Source: an uncultured Pelagibacteraceae bacterium (lineage in GTDB: Bacteria > Pseudomonadota > Alphaproteobacteria > Pelagibacterales > Pelagibacteraceae). Taken from it: a stretch of 64,000 nucleotides of DNA. Positions 43,079-52,504 of the stretch are shown here, piece after piece (the first letter of the stretch is position 1; each line of letters opens with the position of its first letter). The translations under genes and the position numbers were made by a program. Below the pieces are notes generated by a model that saw only the letters and a list, made by a program, of their open reading frames with translations, had not been told where the DNA came from and did no database searches. The stretch is taken from the NCBI GenBank assembly GCA_902595465.1, contig CACJQE010000002.1, forward strand, positions 59,260 through 123,259, in the 5' to 3' direction.

Positions 43079-45733
43079 GGTTTTTAGTTTTTCTAAAGCT
43101 TCGTCGATTTTATTAGAGTCTTGGCCTCCAGCCTGTGCAAAATCTTTACGGCCTCCACCGCCCTTTCCACCAATAATTTCAGATCCTAGTTTTGCAAATT
43201 TAACTGCATCGTATTTATTTGTTAAATTTTCTGTTACACCTACAGCAAGACCAACTTTCTCATCCTTATTTGCAAATACTACTACTATTCCCTCACCCAA
43301 CTCTTTTTTACCTGCATCAACGAGTTTTCTTAGGTCTTTTGGAGATAAATCTTGAACTTTTTGTAATCTAACTTGAGTGCCATTTATATTTTCATCTTTA
43401 ATTATGTTTTTTGTTTTATCAGCTAAAACTGATTGAACATTTAATTGCTCTAGTTGTTTATTTAGGTCTTTAATTAATCCTTTCGTATCTTTATTTTCTA
43501 GATTTGGTTTTCCACCTAATTTAATAATTTGTGCAGACACTTCTTTAATACTGTCTTCATCCTTTTGTGCAGAAAGGTTTGACATTTTTTCCTTGTTTTT
43601 TAAGAATATTTCGAGTTGTTTGTCCCTTAAAGCCTCAACCCTTCTAACTCCAGCAGCTATTGAGGATTGGCTAATAGTTTTAAATTTTCCAATATCACCT
43701 GTATTTTTTACATGTGTTCCACCACATAATTCTGTTGAAAAATAAGAGTTATTTTCCGCTCCCATAGAAACTACTCTCACCTCTTCTCCATATTTTTCAC
43801 CAAAAAAAGCTAAAGCACCTTTTTCAATGGCAGCTTTTGGTGTCATAATTCTTGTAGTTACATCAGTTTTGTTTTGCACGTATTCATTAACTAATTTATC
43901 AATAATTGTTAACTCATCCTCTGTAATTGGTTTCATATGACTAAAATCAAATCTTAGTTTATCAGGCGCAACTAAAGATCCTTTTTGCATAACGTGTTTT
44001 CCCAATGTTCTTCTCAAAGACTCATGTAATAAATGGGTTGCAGAATGATATGCCTTAAGATTGTTACGTCTTTCAATATCTATTTTCATTTCTACAACAT
44101 CTTTAATCTTAATCTCACCTGATTTTAGAATTCCATGATGTATAAACAGATCTCCAAGTTTTTTTTGAGTATCTGTAACCTCAAATACTGAATTACCAGA
44201 TACTATTGCTCCTTGATCTCCAACTTGTCCACCAGACTCTCCATAAAAAGGGGTTTGATTAGTAATAATTATCCCTTCCTCACCATTTGAAATATTTTGT
44301 GCTTCTTTATTATTTTTAATTATCGATAACACCACTCCTTCTGATTGGTTAAACTCATACCCAAGAAACTCTGTAGGTCCTATTTTATCTTTTATACCAA
44401 ACCAGATTTCTTCTTCAGAGGCATCTCCAGAACCTTTCCAATTTTGTTTTGCAAGCTCTTTGCTTTTTTTCATTAATTCATCAAATTTATTTTGATCAAC
44501 TGTCAAAGATTTATTTTTTAAAATATCTTCTGTTAAGTCTAACGGGAAACCATAAGTGTCATATAATTTAAAAGCTACTTCACCTGGTAAAACTTTTTTT
44601 ATTTTTGAAATTTCATCATTCAAAATTTTAATTCCTCTATCAAGTAATACTAAAAATTTTTCTTCTTCCATTTTTAATGTTTCTTTAATTAAGGTCTTTG
44701 ATCTTTCTAATTCAGGATAATTTCCTTTCATTTCATCTTTCAATATATCAAAGATTTTATTGAAGACTGGTTCTTTAGAACCTAGCAAATGAGAATGTCT
44801 CATTCCCCTTCTCATTATTCTTCTAAGAACATAACCTCTTCCTTCATTTGAAGGTAATACTCCTTCTGCAAGAAGAAATGAGCTAGCTCTTAGGTGATCT
44901 GCAATTACTCTAAAGCTTGATAAATTATTTTCATCTTGTTTTACTTTTGTAAATTCAGAAATCGAACTAATTAATTTTTTAAAATGATCTGTTTCGTAAT
45001 TATCATGTGTGCCCTGAAGTAATGCTGCAATTCTTTCTAAACCCATTCCAGTATCTACAGAAGGTTTTGGAAGATTAATTCTTTTATCTTTTGAAACTTG
45101 CTCAAATTGCATGAAGACTAAATTCCATATCTCAATATATCTGTCGCCATCCTCATCTTTGGTTCCGGGCAAACCACCTTTTAAATGATCTCCATGATCA
45201 TAAAAAATCTCTGAACAAGGTCCGCAAGGGCCCGTTTCGCCCATTGACCAAAAATTATCAGAAGTTGCTATCCTAATAATTCTATCGTCGCTAAAACCCG
45301 CTATTTTCTTCCAAAAATTGAAGGCTTCATCGTCTTCATGAAATACTGTTACATATAATCTATCTTTATTTAATCCAAAATCTTTAGTAATTAAATTCCA
45401 AGCAAGTTCAATTCCTCTTTCCTTGAAGTAATCTCCGAAAGAAAAATTTCCAAGCATTTCAAAAAATGTATGGTGTCTTGGAGTGTAGCCAACGTTTTCA
45501 AGATCGTTATGTTTACCTCCTGCTCTTACACATTTTTGAGAAGTAGTAGCTCTTTGATAATCCCTTTTTTCTAATCCAGTAAAAACATTTTTAAACTGGA
45601 CCATTCCTGAATTTGCAAACATTAATGTTGGATCATTATTTGGAACCAAATTGCTAGACTCAACTATCTTGTGATCATTTTTTTCAAAATAATCTAAAAA
45701 AGTTGATCTGATCTCGTTTAATGTTTTTGCCAT
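43070..45733 (-). CDS. alaS: Alanyl-tRNA synthetase
   Basis: 887 residues, full length. The class II catalytic core opens [19 protein letters not shown] (part) and has [14 protein letters not shown] and GMGLERIAA. The editing domain zinc site has HSATHLLHE and CGGTHV. The C-terminal glycine-rich [16 protein letters not shown] is the C-Ala oligomerisation part. The recA terminator and a short gap separate it from recA. Confidence 0.98.
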   Translation of the reverse strand: MAKTLNEIRSTFLDYFEKNDHKIVESSNLVPNNDPTLMFANSGMVQFKNVFTGLEKRDYQRATTSQKCVRAGGKHNDLENVGYTPRHHTFFEMLGNFSFGDYFKERGIELAWNLITKDFGLNKDRLYVTVFHEDDEAFNFWKKIAGFSDDRIIRIATSDNFWSMGETGPCGPCSEIFYDHGDHLKGGLPGTKDEDGDRYIEIWNLVFMQFEQVSKDKRINLPKPSVDTGMGLERIAALLQGTHDNYETDHFKKLISSISEFTKVKQDENNLSSFRVIADHLRASSFLLAEGVLPSNEGRGYVLRRIMRRGMRHSHLLGSKEPVFNKIFDILKDEMKGNYPELERSKTLIKETLKMEEEKFLVLLDRGIKILNDEISKIKKVLPGEVAFKLYDTYGFPLDLTEDILKNKSLTVDQNKFDELMKKSKELAKQNWKGSGDASEEEIWFGIKDKIGPTEFLGYEFNQSEGVVLSIIKNNKEAQNISNGEEGIIITNQTPFYGESGGQVGDQGAIVSGNSVFEVTDTQKKLGDLFIHHGILKSGEIKIKDVVEMKIDIERRNNLKAYHSATHLLHESLRRTLGKHVMQKGSLVAPDKLRFDFSHMKPITEDELTIIDKLVNEYVQNKTDVTTRIMTPKAAIEKGALAFFGEKYGEEVRVVSMGAENNSYFSTELCGGTHVKNTGDIGKFKTISQSSIAAGVRRVEALRDKQLEIFLKNKEKMSNLSAQKDEDSIKEVSAQIIKLGGKPNLENKDTKGLIKDLNKQLEQLNVQSVLADKTKNIIKDENINGTQVRLQKVQDLSPKDLRKLVDAGKKELGEGIVVVFANKDEKVGLAVGVTENLTNKYDAVKFAKLGSEIIGGKGGGGRKDFAQAGGQDSNKIDEALEKLKTLI

Positions 45734-45783
45734 ATTTTGTTAAAATACAGCTTTTTCTATTGATGTCTACACCTCTGAAGGGA

Positions 45784-45811
45784 AAAAAGGCGCCCTTTCG
45801 AGCGCCTTTTT
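45784..45811 (-). terminator. Terminator of recA
   Basis: AAAAAGGCGC and GCGCCTTTTT form a perfect 10-bp stem around CCTTTCGA, 19 bases beyond the recA stop on the minus strand, with a T-run. Confidence 0.93.
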
Positions 45812-45830
45812 AATAACTAAAAGTTATCTG

Positions 45831-46955
45831 CTAATTTTTTTTAGTAGGAACTTCTTCTTCTGTTTTTTGAGCCTCTACTTTTTCTTCGCTTAGTGGATTT
45901 CCCTCAATTTTCTTTGAGATCACACCAGCCTTTTCTCTGATTGCCATTTCAATTTCAGCAGCGGCTTTAGGATTTTGTTCAAGGTAAAGTTTCGCATTCT
46001 CTCTACCTTGACCAATTTTTTCACCTTTGTAAGCATACCAAGCTCCAGATTTCTCTACAATATCTGCTTTGGCACCTAGGTCTATTAGTTCCCCTACTTT
46101 ACTAATTCCTTTTCCATACATTAAATCAAACTCAACAACTTTAAATGGTGGAGCAACTTTATTTTTCACAACTTTAACTCTTGTTGTGTTACCAACGATA
46201 TTATCTTTATCTTTGATTGCTCCAATTCTTCTAATATCCATTCTAACTGATGAATAGAATTTTAAAGAATTTCCACCTGATGTTGTTTCTGGACTTCCAA
46301 ACATAACACCAATTTTCATTCTAATTTGGTTAATGAAAATAACCATTGTATTAGTTCGTGAAATTGAGCCTGTTAATTTTCTCAATGCTTGAGACATCAA
46401 TCTAGCTTGCAAACCAACATGAGTATCACCCATATCGCCTTCAATTTCAGCTCTTGGCGTTAATGCAGCTACAGAGTCCACAACAAGAACTGACATTGAG
46501 CCAGATTTAATTAATGTATCAGTAATTTCTAAAGCTTGTTCACCTGTGTCTGGTTGAGAAATTAGCAACTCTTCAGTATTTACACCTAATTTCTTTGCAT
46601 ACACTGGATCTAAAGCGTGTTCTGCATCAACGAAACCACAAATTCCGCCTGCTTTCTGTGCTTCTGCAACTACTTGTAATGCTAATGTAGTTTTTCCTGA
46701 AGACTCTGGTCCATAAATTTCAATAATTCTTCCTTTTGGTAATCCACCAATTCCTAAGGCAAGATCTAAGCTTAAAGATCCAGTTGAGATAGACTCAACA
46801 TCCATAGCTTTTTGCTCACCAAGCTTCATTACTGAGCCTTTTCCGAAGCTATCTGTAATTTGGCTGATTGCTGCGTCTAATGCTTTATTTTTCTCTTTGT
46901 TTTCCAATTCTTTATCTTTTGCGGTTTTCACCACTTTTAAGTTATTTTTAGTCAT
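45831..46955 (-). CDS. recA: Recombinase RecA
   Basis: 374 residues. Walker [14 protein letters not shown], Walker [13 protein letters not shown], the loop [19 protein letters not shown] and the family signature [14 protein letters not shown]-like [16 protein letters not shown]. It performs strand exchange and triggers LexA/UmuD self-cleavage in the SOS response. The C-terminal tail is acidic/Gln-rich, as usual. A degenerate LexA-like box lies 51 bases upstream; umuDC with a good box is 3 kb away. Confidence 0.98.
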   Translation of the reverse strand: MTKNNLKVVKTAKDKELENKEKNKALDAAISQITDSFGKGSVMKLGEQKAMDVESISTGSLSLDLALGIGGLPKGRIIEIYGPESSGKTTLALQVVAEAQKAGGICGFVDAEHALDPVYAKKLGVNTEELLISQPDTGEQALEITDTLIKSGSMSVLVVDSVAALTPRAEIEGDMGDTHVGLQARLMSQALRKLTGSISRTNTMVIFINQIRMKIGVMFGSPETTSGGNSLKFYSSVRMDIRRIGAIKDKDNIVGNTTRVKVVKNKVAPPFKVVEFDLMYGKGISKVGELIDLGAKADIVEKSGAWYAYKGEKIGQGRENAKLYLEQNPKAAAEIEMAIREKAGVISKKIEGNPLSEEKVEAQKTEEEVPTKKN

Positions 46956-47005
46956 TTTTTGCCTCTTTTTTTGCTTTTTTTAACACTCGAATCATGGATT
47001 TAAAT

Positions 47006-47020
47006 GTACACATTTTGTTC
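47006..47020 (-). promoter_or_regulatory. Possible degenerate LexA box of recA
   Basis: On the minus strand GAAC-AAAATGT-GTAC lies 51 bases before the recA start. The alphaproteobacterial consensus is GAAC-N7-GAAC (or its complement); one base of the second half-site differs. The umuD box (GAAC-AAAACAA-GAAC) has similar spacer bases. Weak evidence. Confidence 0.35.
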
Positions 47021-47062
47021 TCATTAGCAATATATTTCTCAAAATAGCTTAAAATCGTTAAA

Positions 47063-48355
47063 TTACTTAAGTTTTAGGTATTCGCTATTCAATAAACCAA
47101 TAGCTTTTAGAACATTGTATTGGGCGATCAGATTATTTCTCTCAGATTCTGCTAGAGAAATTTTTGCAGCCAATAACAAAGAATTTGATTGAATAACATC
47201 TAGCGTTGTTCTTGAACCTCTTTCATACTCTGCAGCTATTCCTTCGTTGGCAATTTTTGCTGCTCTAACTTGAGATCTTACAGAATTTAAAAAACTTTTA
47301 GATGCTTCAAGATTTGACCATGCACTTCCAACATTTTTTTCAGTTGTTTTTACTGCATCCTCAAATAATAAAATTTTTCTAGTTTTTAGATTTGTATTCT
47401 TGTTTATTTTTGCACGTTTACTCCCACCTGAATAAAATGGCCAGCTAATTGTCGCTTTAAGTGTATCCTTTTCTCTTTGATCATAAGTTGAACTAAAATC
47501 CTCAGCATATGATCTTTCTAAAGATAAAGATGCGCTTGGTTTTAGGTCGCTTTCAGCAATTGCAATATCCATTTCGGACTGATTTAATTCTATTTTAGCG
47601 ATCATTATATCTGGGTTGTTCTCTCTTGCTAAATTGATTGCTGTACTAAGTTCACTTGGAACTCCTACAATTGCTCTATTGGTCTTTTTTAATTCATTTG
47701 TATTTAAGAGTTTACCAATAATATTTTCGTAATTTAATTTGTTAATCATTAATTCACTTCTTGCCTGAGTTAGTTGAGCACTTGCTCCAGCAAGAGAAGA
47801 TTCGGTTTGTGACAAATCTGCAGTTTTTATTTGTCCTCTATCCAATCTAACTTTATCATTTTCAAGTTGTTTAATAAGTAAGTTTAAATTTTGTCTATTG
47901 ATCGCAACTTTTTCTCTTGATAAAATTACAGATGTAAAGGCTTCTATGGCACTGTAAAGAACATCTTGTTCTTTTTTAAATAATCTTGCTTTTGAAAGTT
48001 CTAAACCTATCAAATTCTTTTCATAATTAAGGTCTCTTCCGAAATCCAATAAGGTTTGTTCTAATTTTATTGATGTTGTGAATGGATCAGAATCGCTAAT
48101 AGCTGCATCGCCTCCACTTTGATTTGTTAACTTATTCGTTTCCTCTAGGCTTTTAGAGCCGCTTAAACTCAAAGAAGGCATATAGTCGGCTTTAGATATA
48201 TTTAGATCTTCTTCTGATGCTTTTATATTTTCTCTCTCAGCATTTAATTGTTTATTGTTATTGTAAGTTTCATTTAATGCTTCATATAATGTGACAGCTA
48301 GCGATTGAGCTGTTAAGCAAAAAAAACTAAAAATTATTATTATTATTTTTTTCAT
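47063..48355 (-). CDS. tolC: TolC-family outer-membrane efflux protein
   Basis: 430 residues. A signal peptide (FFCLTAQSLA) is followed by two outer-membrane efflux repeats. TLYEALNETYNNNKQLNAE begins the first and ANEGIAAEYERGSRTTLDVIQSNSLLL-type helices lie in the second. Long coiled-coil helices dominate. It forms the trimeric outer-membrane channel for type I secretion or RND efflux. Its inner-membrane partners are not in this window. It overlaps the kinase gene by one base. Confidence 0.92.
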   Translation of the reverse strand: MKKIIIIIFSFFCLTAQSLAVTLYEALNETYNNNKQLNAERENIKASEEDLNISKADYMPSLSLSGSKSLEETNKLTNQSGGDAAISDSDPFTTSIKLEQTLLDFGRDLNYEKNLIGLELSKARLFKKEQDVLYSAIEAFTSVILSREKVAINRQNLNLLIKQLENDKVRLDRGQIKTADLSQTESSLAGASAQLTQARSELMINKLNYENIIGKLLNTNELKKTNRAIVGVPSELSTAINLARENNPDIMIAKIELNQSEMDIAIAESDLKPSASLSLERSYAEDFSSTYDQREKDTLKATISWPFYSGGSKRAKINKNTNLKTRKILLFEDAVKTTEKNVGSAWSNLEASKSFLNSVRSQVRAAKIANEGIAAEYERGSRTTLDVIQSNSLLLAAKISLAESERNNLIAQYNVLKAIGLLNSEYLKLK

Positions 48356-49281
48356 TAATTGTACTTTACAGAATTAATTTGATGATTAGAATTTAATTTA
48401 ATAACTATAGATGCGTATTTTGGCGCATATTTAAACATATTCTGAGTAATTCTCTGGTAAGTTTGCATAAAGTTTAAAACTTCTTTTTTTGTCATGATTT
48501 TTTGTTTTGTTTTTTTATTCTTATTTTTTAATTTAAGTTTTTTTTCCTGAATAACTCTCCACTTTTGTAATAAACTAAAATTTTCTGCCCTTAAAAATAA
48601 CAAACAATCGAGCTTACTATAAAGTTTCTTGTATCTTTTTTTTAGCTGGTCATTAACGTGTTTTCTCCAGATTAGTTTACCATCATCATTTTTTTCCATC
48701 ATATTTACACTTTTTTTTAATGTTTTTAAACTTTCGGGTCTTGCTCCAACACACCAGCCTTCAAAAATGATTACATCTGGTCTGCTATTTACTTTATACC
48801 AATTATTTTTTGAAAACCTATCATCAATTGCCTTATCAAATTTAGGTAATATAATTGATCTAAATTTTCTAGAGTTTGCTTTTTTAATAAAGCTAGACAT
48901 ATAATTTATATCATGGGTTCCTGGTACACCTCTTGTTAATAATAATGGATGAACTTTCTTTGATAACTTTATTCTATCTTTTTTAGTTTTGTAAATATCA
49001 TCAATTGATATTTTGAAAACGTTTAACTTAAAATATTTTTTTAAAATTATCATTAAGATAGAACTTATAGTAGTTTTTCCAGTGCCCTGCCCTCCTGTTA
49101 AACCAACAATATAAGGTTTCTTAAAATTTGTTTTTTTTGCAATCCAAAAGCTCATTGGGATAAGATAATCTTTTAACATCTTATCCTTGTTTTTAAATTT
49201 ATCTGAAGATGTTTCTTGTGTTTTTATAAATTTATAACAATCTTTTTTTACTTTATTTAAACAATCCTCAACTAAATTCAT
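48355..49281 (-). CDS. D-glycerate 3-kinase-like P-loop kinase
   Basis: 308 residues. Walker A is GLTGGQGTGKTTISSIL at about 61-77. VIIFEGWCVGARPE at about 170 is the strongest family sign of plant-type/YggC glycerate kinases, and LLTRGVPGTHD also matches. It would phosphorylate glycerate to 3-phosphoglycerate and so feed glycolate/glycine carbon into central metabolism. The nucleotide and acceptor are not proven. The N-terminal 55 residues are Lys-rich. Confidence 0.83.
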   Translation of the reverse strand: MNLVEDCLNKVKKDCYKFIKTQETSSDKFKNKDKMLKDYLIPMSFWIAKKTNFKKPYIVGLTGGQGTGKTTISSILMIILKKYFKLNVFKISIDDIYKTKKDRIKLSKKVHPLLLTRGVPGTHDINYMSSFIKKANSRKFRSIILPKFDKAIDDRFSKNNWYKVNSRPDVIIFEGWCVGARPESLKTLKKSVNMMEKNDDGKLIWRKHVNDQLKKRYKKLYSKLDCLLFLRAENFSLLQKWRVIQEKKLKLKNKNKKTKQKIMTKKEVLNFMQTYQRITQNMFKYAPKYASIVIKLNSNHQINSVKYN

Positions 49282-49287
49282 TTAATT

Positions 49288-49650
49288 TTATTTTTGGTCA
49301 AGCGGATGATTGTTACCATCATTAATTGAAACATCTTTATATTCGAAAGGATCAACTCCCTCAACACATGCAATATTTATCATATGTAATTTTGGATTAC
49401 TTCTTGGCCTTGTATGTGTAAAAATTCCACAGATAGAGCAAAAATAATGTTTAGCTGTGTTAGTATAAAATTGATATAATGTTAACTTGTCTTCTCCTTT
49501 AGTAATCTTCATATCGTTTTCTCCAATCGGAGACATAACATAGCCCTTTCTTTTACATACAGAACAATTACATCTTAAAACTTTTTCAAATTTATCTGGA
49601 ACATTAACCTCTGCTTCAACCGCACCACAATGACATGTTAGTTTTTTCAT
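49288..49650 (-). CDS. GFA-family zinc protein
   Basis: 120 residues, Mss4-like fold. Zinc-binding Cys pairs are visible: CHCGAVEAEV near the start, RCNCSVCKRKG and HYFCSICGIFTH. The family includes glutathione-dependent formaldehyde-activating enzyme, but most members are uncharacterised and the label is often over-stretched. It lies six bases upstream of the glycerate kinase on the same strand. Confidence 0.85.
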   Translation of the reverse strand: MKKLTCHCGAVEAEVNVPDKFEKVLRCNCSVCKRKGYVMSPIGENDMKITKGEDKLTLYQFYTNTAKHYFCSICGIFTHTRPRSNPKLHMINIACVEGVDPFEYKDVSINDGNNHPLDQK

Positions 49651-49770
49651 TTTTTTATCTTTTAAATTTTTTGATAATTCTTTGTATTTAAACTTTTAAC
49701 TCATATTTTCATAAACTATAACTTGTTAAAGTTATCCACAGTCATACTAAATCTTGTTTCGATGTTCTCG

Positions 49771-49792
49771 TTTTGATTCACTTTTGATTCAC
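49771..49792 (+). repeat. Tandem 11-bp direct repeat upstream of umuD
   Basis: TTTTGATTCAC occurs twice head to tail, 76 bases before the umuD start. Spacing of one helical turn would suit a bound dimer. It may also be a chance repeat. Confidence 0.5.
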
Positions 49793-49816
49793 TTACAGAC
49801 TCAAAATACAACCTAA

Positions 49817-49845
49817 TTGACACTATTGTATAACTCATGTACTAA
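49817..49845 (+). promoter_or_regulatory. Promoter of umuDC
   Basis: TTGACA (49817-49822), 17 bases, then TACTAA (49840-49845). A consensus -35 and an acceptable -10, directly followed by the LexA-type operator, so RNA polymerase and LexA would exclude each other. Confidence 0.65.
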
Positions 49846-49848
49846 TAA

Positions 49849-49863
49849 GAACAAAACAAGAAC
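49849..49863 (+). promoter_or_regulatory. LexA operator, alphaproteobacterial type
   Basis: GAAC-AAAACAA-GAAC is an exact match to the direct-repeat SOS box of Alphaproteobacteria (GTTC-N7-GTTC in complement). It lies just after the -10 and five bases before the umuD ATG, over the likely transcription start. Confidence 0.8.
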
Positions 49864-49867
49864 ACTT

Positions 49868-50263
49868 ATGAAGCTAACAATACCTTATTATTTACACAAA
49901 GCAGGAGCTGGTTTTCCTTCGCCTGCAACTGATTACATAGAAGAAGATATAGATTTAAACGTACATCTGATCAAGAATGTTCCAGCAACTTTCATCATAA
50001 GGGTTCAAGGAAAATCAATGGTGGATGTTGGAATAAATGATGGCGATTTATTAGTTGTAGACAAAAGCTTAACTCCAAAAAATTTTTCAACTGTCATAGC
50101 AAATGTTCATGATGAACTCGTTGTTAAAACTTTAGTTAAAGAAAAAGATAAGCAATTTTTAACATCAGGCTCTAAAGAATTTTCTGATCGAATTTTGATT
50201 AATGAAGAACAAGATATTTTTATTTGGGGAGTAGTCACCTATGTCATACATTCAGTACACTAA
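49868..50263 (+). CDS. umuD: UmuD-type self-cleaving subunit of polymerase V
   Basis: 131 residues from ATG 49868; the track start at 49817 is the -35 region. It has a LexA/S24 peptidase fold with the Ser nucleophile in VQGKSMVDVGINDGDLLVVD (part) and the Lys in LVVKTLVKE. The cleavage site is probably the Ala-Gly in HKAGAGFPSP near the N-terminus. After RecA-stimulated cleavage, UmuD' dimer joins UmuC in error-prone translesion synthesis. It overlaps umuC by 23 bases. Confidence 0.94.
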   Translation: MKLTIPYYLHKAGAGFPSPATDYIEEDIDLNVHLIKNVPATFIIRVQGKSMVDVGINDGDLLVVDKSLTPKNFSTVIANVHDELVVKTLVKEKDKQFLTSGSKEFSDRILINEEQDIFIWGVVTYVIHSVH

Positions 50264-51518
50264 AAAATTAGCACTAGTTGACTGTAATTCTTTCTATGTT
50301 TCTTGTGAAAGACTATTTAACCCAAAAATAAGGAAAAAACCTGTTGTAGTTTTATCTAATAATGATGGCTGTATAGTTTCACGATCCACTGAAGCAAAAG
50401 CTTTAGGAATTAAAATGGGTGAGCCCTACTTTAAAGCAAAAGATATTATTATCAAAAATGATGTACAAGTATTCTCATCAAATTATTCTTTGTATGGAGA
50501 TTTATCTAGAAGAGTAATGAGAACTTTAAAAAGATTTAACTCTGATATTGAAGTTTATTCAATTGATGAAGCATTTATGGATTTATCAAATTTTTCTGAC
50601 AATGAAGTAGAGCGGGTTGGAAGAGAAATTAGAGAAACAGTTTTAAAGTGGACTGGTATTCCAACAAGTATAGGAATAGCTAAAACTAAAACTTTAAGCA
50701 AGGTTGCAAATCATATAGCTAAGAAAAAACAATCAGGTGTTACAAGTTTAATTGGAATAGAAAATCTCGATCCTATTCTTGAAAAAATTGATATTAATGA
50801 TGTTTGGGGTGTTGGAAGACAGATGACAAAGTTTTATCAAAAAAATGGAATTTATAATGCTAAACAATTAAAAAATAAATCAAACACCTGGATTAAAAAA
50901 TCCTCAAATGTTCTAAGTTCAAGAACTGCAATGGAGCTTAGAGGTGTGCCTTGTATTGATTTAGAAAAAACTGCATCAAAAAGAAAAAGCTGTGTAGTAT
51001 CAAGATCATTTGGAAAAAGAATAGAAAAATTCCAAGAACTTGAAGAAGCTGTTGCTAGTTATTGTTTAAATGCATCAGAAAAGATAAGATCTGAAAACCT
51101 CGTTGCAAAAGCCGTTATGGTATTTGTTAGAACCAGTCCTTTTCAAAAACAATTTGGTTTTTATTCAAACTCTAGAACAGTTGATCTTCCTATAGCAACT
51201 AACAATAGCATAGAGATCGTAAAAAATGCTTTATCTGTCTTAAAAGTAATTTTTAGGAAAGGACATCGTTATCAAAAAGCAGGAGTGATGCTAACTGGAC
51301 TAACAGACGCTGAAAATAATGAAAACTTATTTTCGTCAGCAAAAGACGAGAGAATTAATAGATTAATGAGATCAATTGATAACACAAACTACAGGTATGG
51401 AAGATCGACATTAAGTCTTGCAAGTGCTGGCGTTAGAAAGTCCTGGAGCATGAAAAGGGATTATAACTCAAAAATAGATACTGCTGATTTCTATTGTTTG
51501 CCAACAATCAGAGCTTAA
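50241..51518 (+). CDS. umuC: Y-family DNA polymerase UmuC
   Basis: 425 residues. The catalytic palm begins LALVDCNSFYVSCERLF; the metal-binding SIDEAFMDLS is at about 108-118. The helix-hairpin-helix region VWGVGRQMTKFY, the little finger and a C-terminal DUF4113-like tail (SLASAGVRKSWSMKRD) complete the UmuC layout. It replicates past DNA lesions as part of polymerase V. Starts inside umuD, so they are coupled. Confidence 0.95.
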   Translation: MSYIQYTKKLALVDCNSFYVSCERLFNPKIRKKPVVVLSNNDGCIVSRSTEAKALGIKMGEPYFKAKDIIIKNDVQVFSSNYSLYGDLSRRVMRTLKRFNSDIEVYSIDEAFMDLSNFSDNEVERVGREIRETVLKWTGIPTSIGIAKTKTLSKVANHIAKKKQSGVTSLIGIENLDPILEKIDINDVWGVGRQMTKFYQKNGIYNAKQLKNKSNTWIKKSSNVLSSRTAMELRGVPCIDLEKTASKRKSCVVSRSFGKRIEKFQELEEAVASYCLNASEKIRSENLVAKAVMVFVRTSPFQKQFGFYSNSRTVDLPIATNNSIEIVKNALSVLKVIFRKGHRYQKAGVMLTGLTDAENNENLFSSAKDERINRLMRSIDNTNYRYGRSTLSLASAGVRKSWSMKRDYNSKIDTADFYCLPTIRA

Positions 51519-51523
51519 AAAAA

Positions 51524-52393
51524 TTATTTTATCGTATCAATACTTTCAATACTACTCAGAGAATTATTTAATTCCTCTAAATTTTCTCTTCTTCCAATCA
51601 TTACAACTGATAATCCAAAAGCGATAATTAGAGCTAAAGGGATAGCCGTCACAACGCTTATGTAATCAGCCATTAAGATTAAATAAATGGCATAAAATAA
51701 AATTGATCGGATAATAACTGTAGATTTAAAAACAGCTATGATTGCTAAAGAATGCTTTATTAAATTTTTGAAACTCATTTTAGAAGGACCAAAATATCTT
51801 GTTCCTCTTTCTGAAGGAGATGAAGATCTATCTTTTTCTAATTTTGCCAATGCTCCAGAGAAACTGCACCAAATAGATTTATCATTTATTAATTTCTCAA
51901 CAGTTGATTTTGGAAGACATGTATAATTTCCAAATTTTATCGAGTGACCAGTAAATACATAAGTGATTATTTTATGGAAATGATAACAAGTCTTAAAAAT
52001 AACATTTTCAGATCTTTTTACTCTTTCTCCTACAATTGGTTTTCCTTCATCATAATTAATATACTCAAGAAAATTTTTGATTTCTTCAGGTCTATCTTCA
52101 CCATCTGAATCCATTGGAATTACATAATCAAATTCTTTATTTTGAAATATATGTTTAAGTCCTATTGCAATACATCTTCCATGTCCTTGGTTGTTTCTAA
52201 TATTTAAAATTTCAACAGATGATAAACTTTCTATATTGAAAAAAGAGATTGGTTTTATCTCAGTTGATGCATCGTTAACTATGAGAAGAGAAAATTCGGC
52301 ATCTAAGTCTTTTACAATTGTATTTATTTCCTCAATTAATTTTGAAGCTGATTTCCAGTCATTGTAAACTGGTGTTAAAATTGTAATTTTCAT
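51524..52393 (-). CDS. GT2-family glycosyltransferase with C-terminal membrane anchor
   Basis: 289 residues. The GT-A domain opens ITILTPVYNDWKSASKLI, with LLIVNDAST and the DxD-like VIPMDSDGEDRPEEI at about 92-106. Two hydrophobic helices at about 225-270 anchor it, as in dolichyl-phosphate mannose synthase/GtrB-type enzymes. It may charge a lipid carrier with a sugar that the neighbouring GT39-like protein transfers. The small 34-codon ORF lies between them. Confidence 0.87.
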   Translation of the reverse strand: MKITILTPVYNDWKSASKLIEEINTIVKDLDAEFSLLIVNDASTEIKPISFFNIESLSSVEILNIRNNQGHGRCIAIGLKHIFQNKEFDYVIPMDSDGEDRPEEIKNFLEYINYDEGKPIVGERVKRSENVIFKTCYHFHKIITYVFTGHSIKFGNYTCLPKSTVEKLINDKSIWCSFSGALAKLEKDRSSSPSERGTRYFGPSKMSFKNLIKHSLAIIAVFKSTVIIRSILFYAIYLILMADYISVVTAIPLALIIAFGLSVVMIGRRENLEELNNSLSSIESIDTIK

Positions 52394-52397
52394 TTAT

Positions 52398-52502
52398 TTA
52401 ACTTGTAAGCAACCTCAATAAAGAAGCTACAATTCCATGTCCAGACAGCTCTATTATTACAACAATAAAGACGATGAAAAGAATATTTTTATTGAATTTC
52501 AT
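52398..52502 (-). CDS. 34-residue hydrophobic peptide between two glycosyltransferases
   Basis: ATG 52502 to TAA 52398, two bases after the GT39-like gene and four bases before the GT2 gene. The product is one membrane helix (ILFIVFIVVIIELSG) with a Lys-rich N-terminus. It fills the gap between its neighbours almost exactly, which favours a real small subunit. It could also be the remnant of a longer gene. It is not in the ORF track. Confidence 0.5.
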   Translation of the reverse strand: MKFNKNILFIVFIVVIIELSGHGIVASLLRLLTS

Positions 52503-52504
52503 AT

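Noticed and set aside
49817-49867. TTG start and 17-residue extension of UmuD
   Set aside because: This stretch is the promoter and LexA operator; the protein family starts at 49868.
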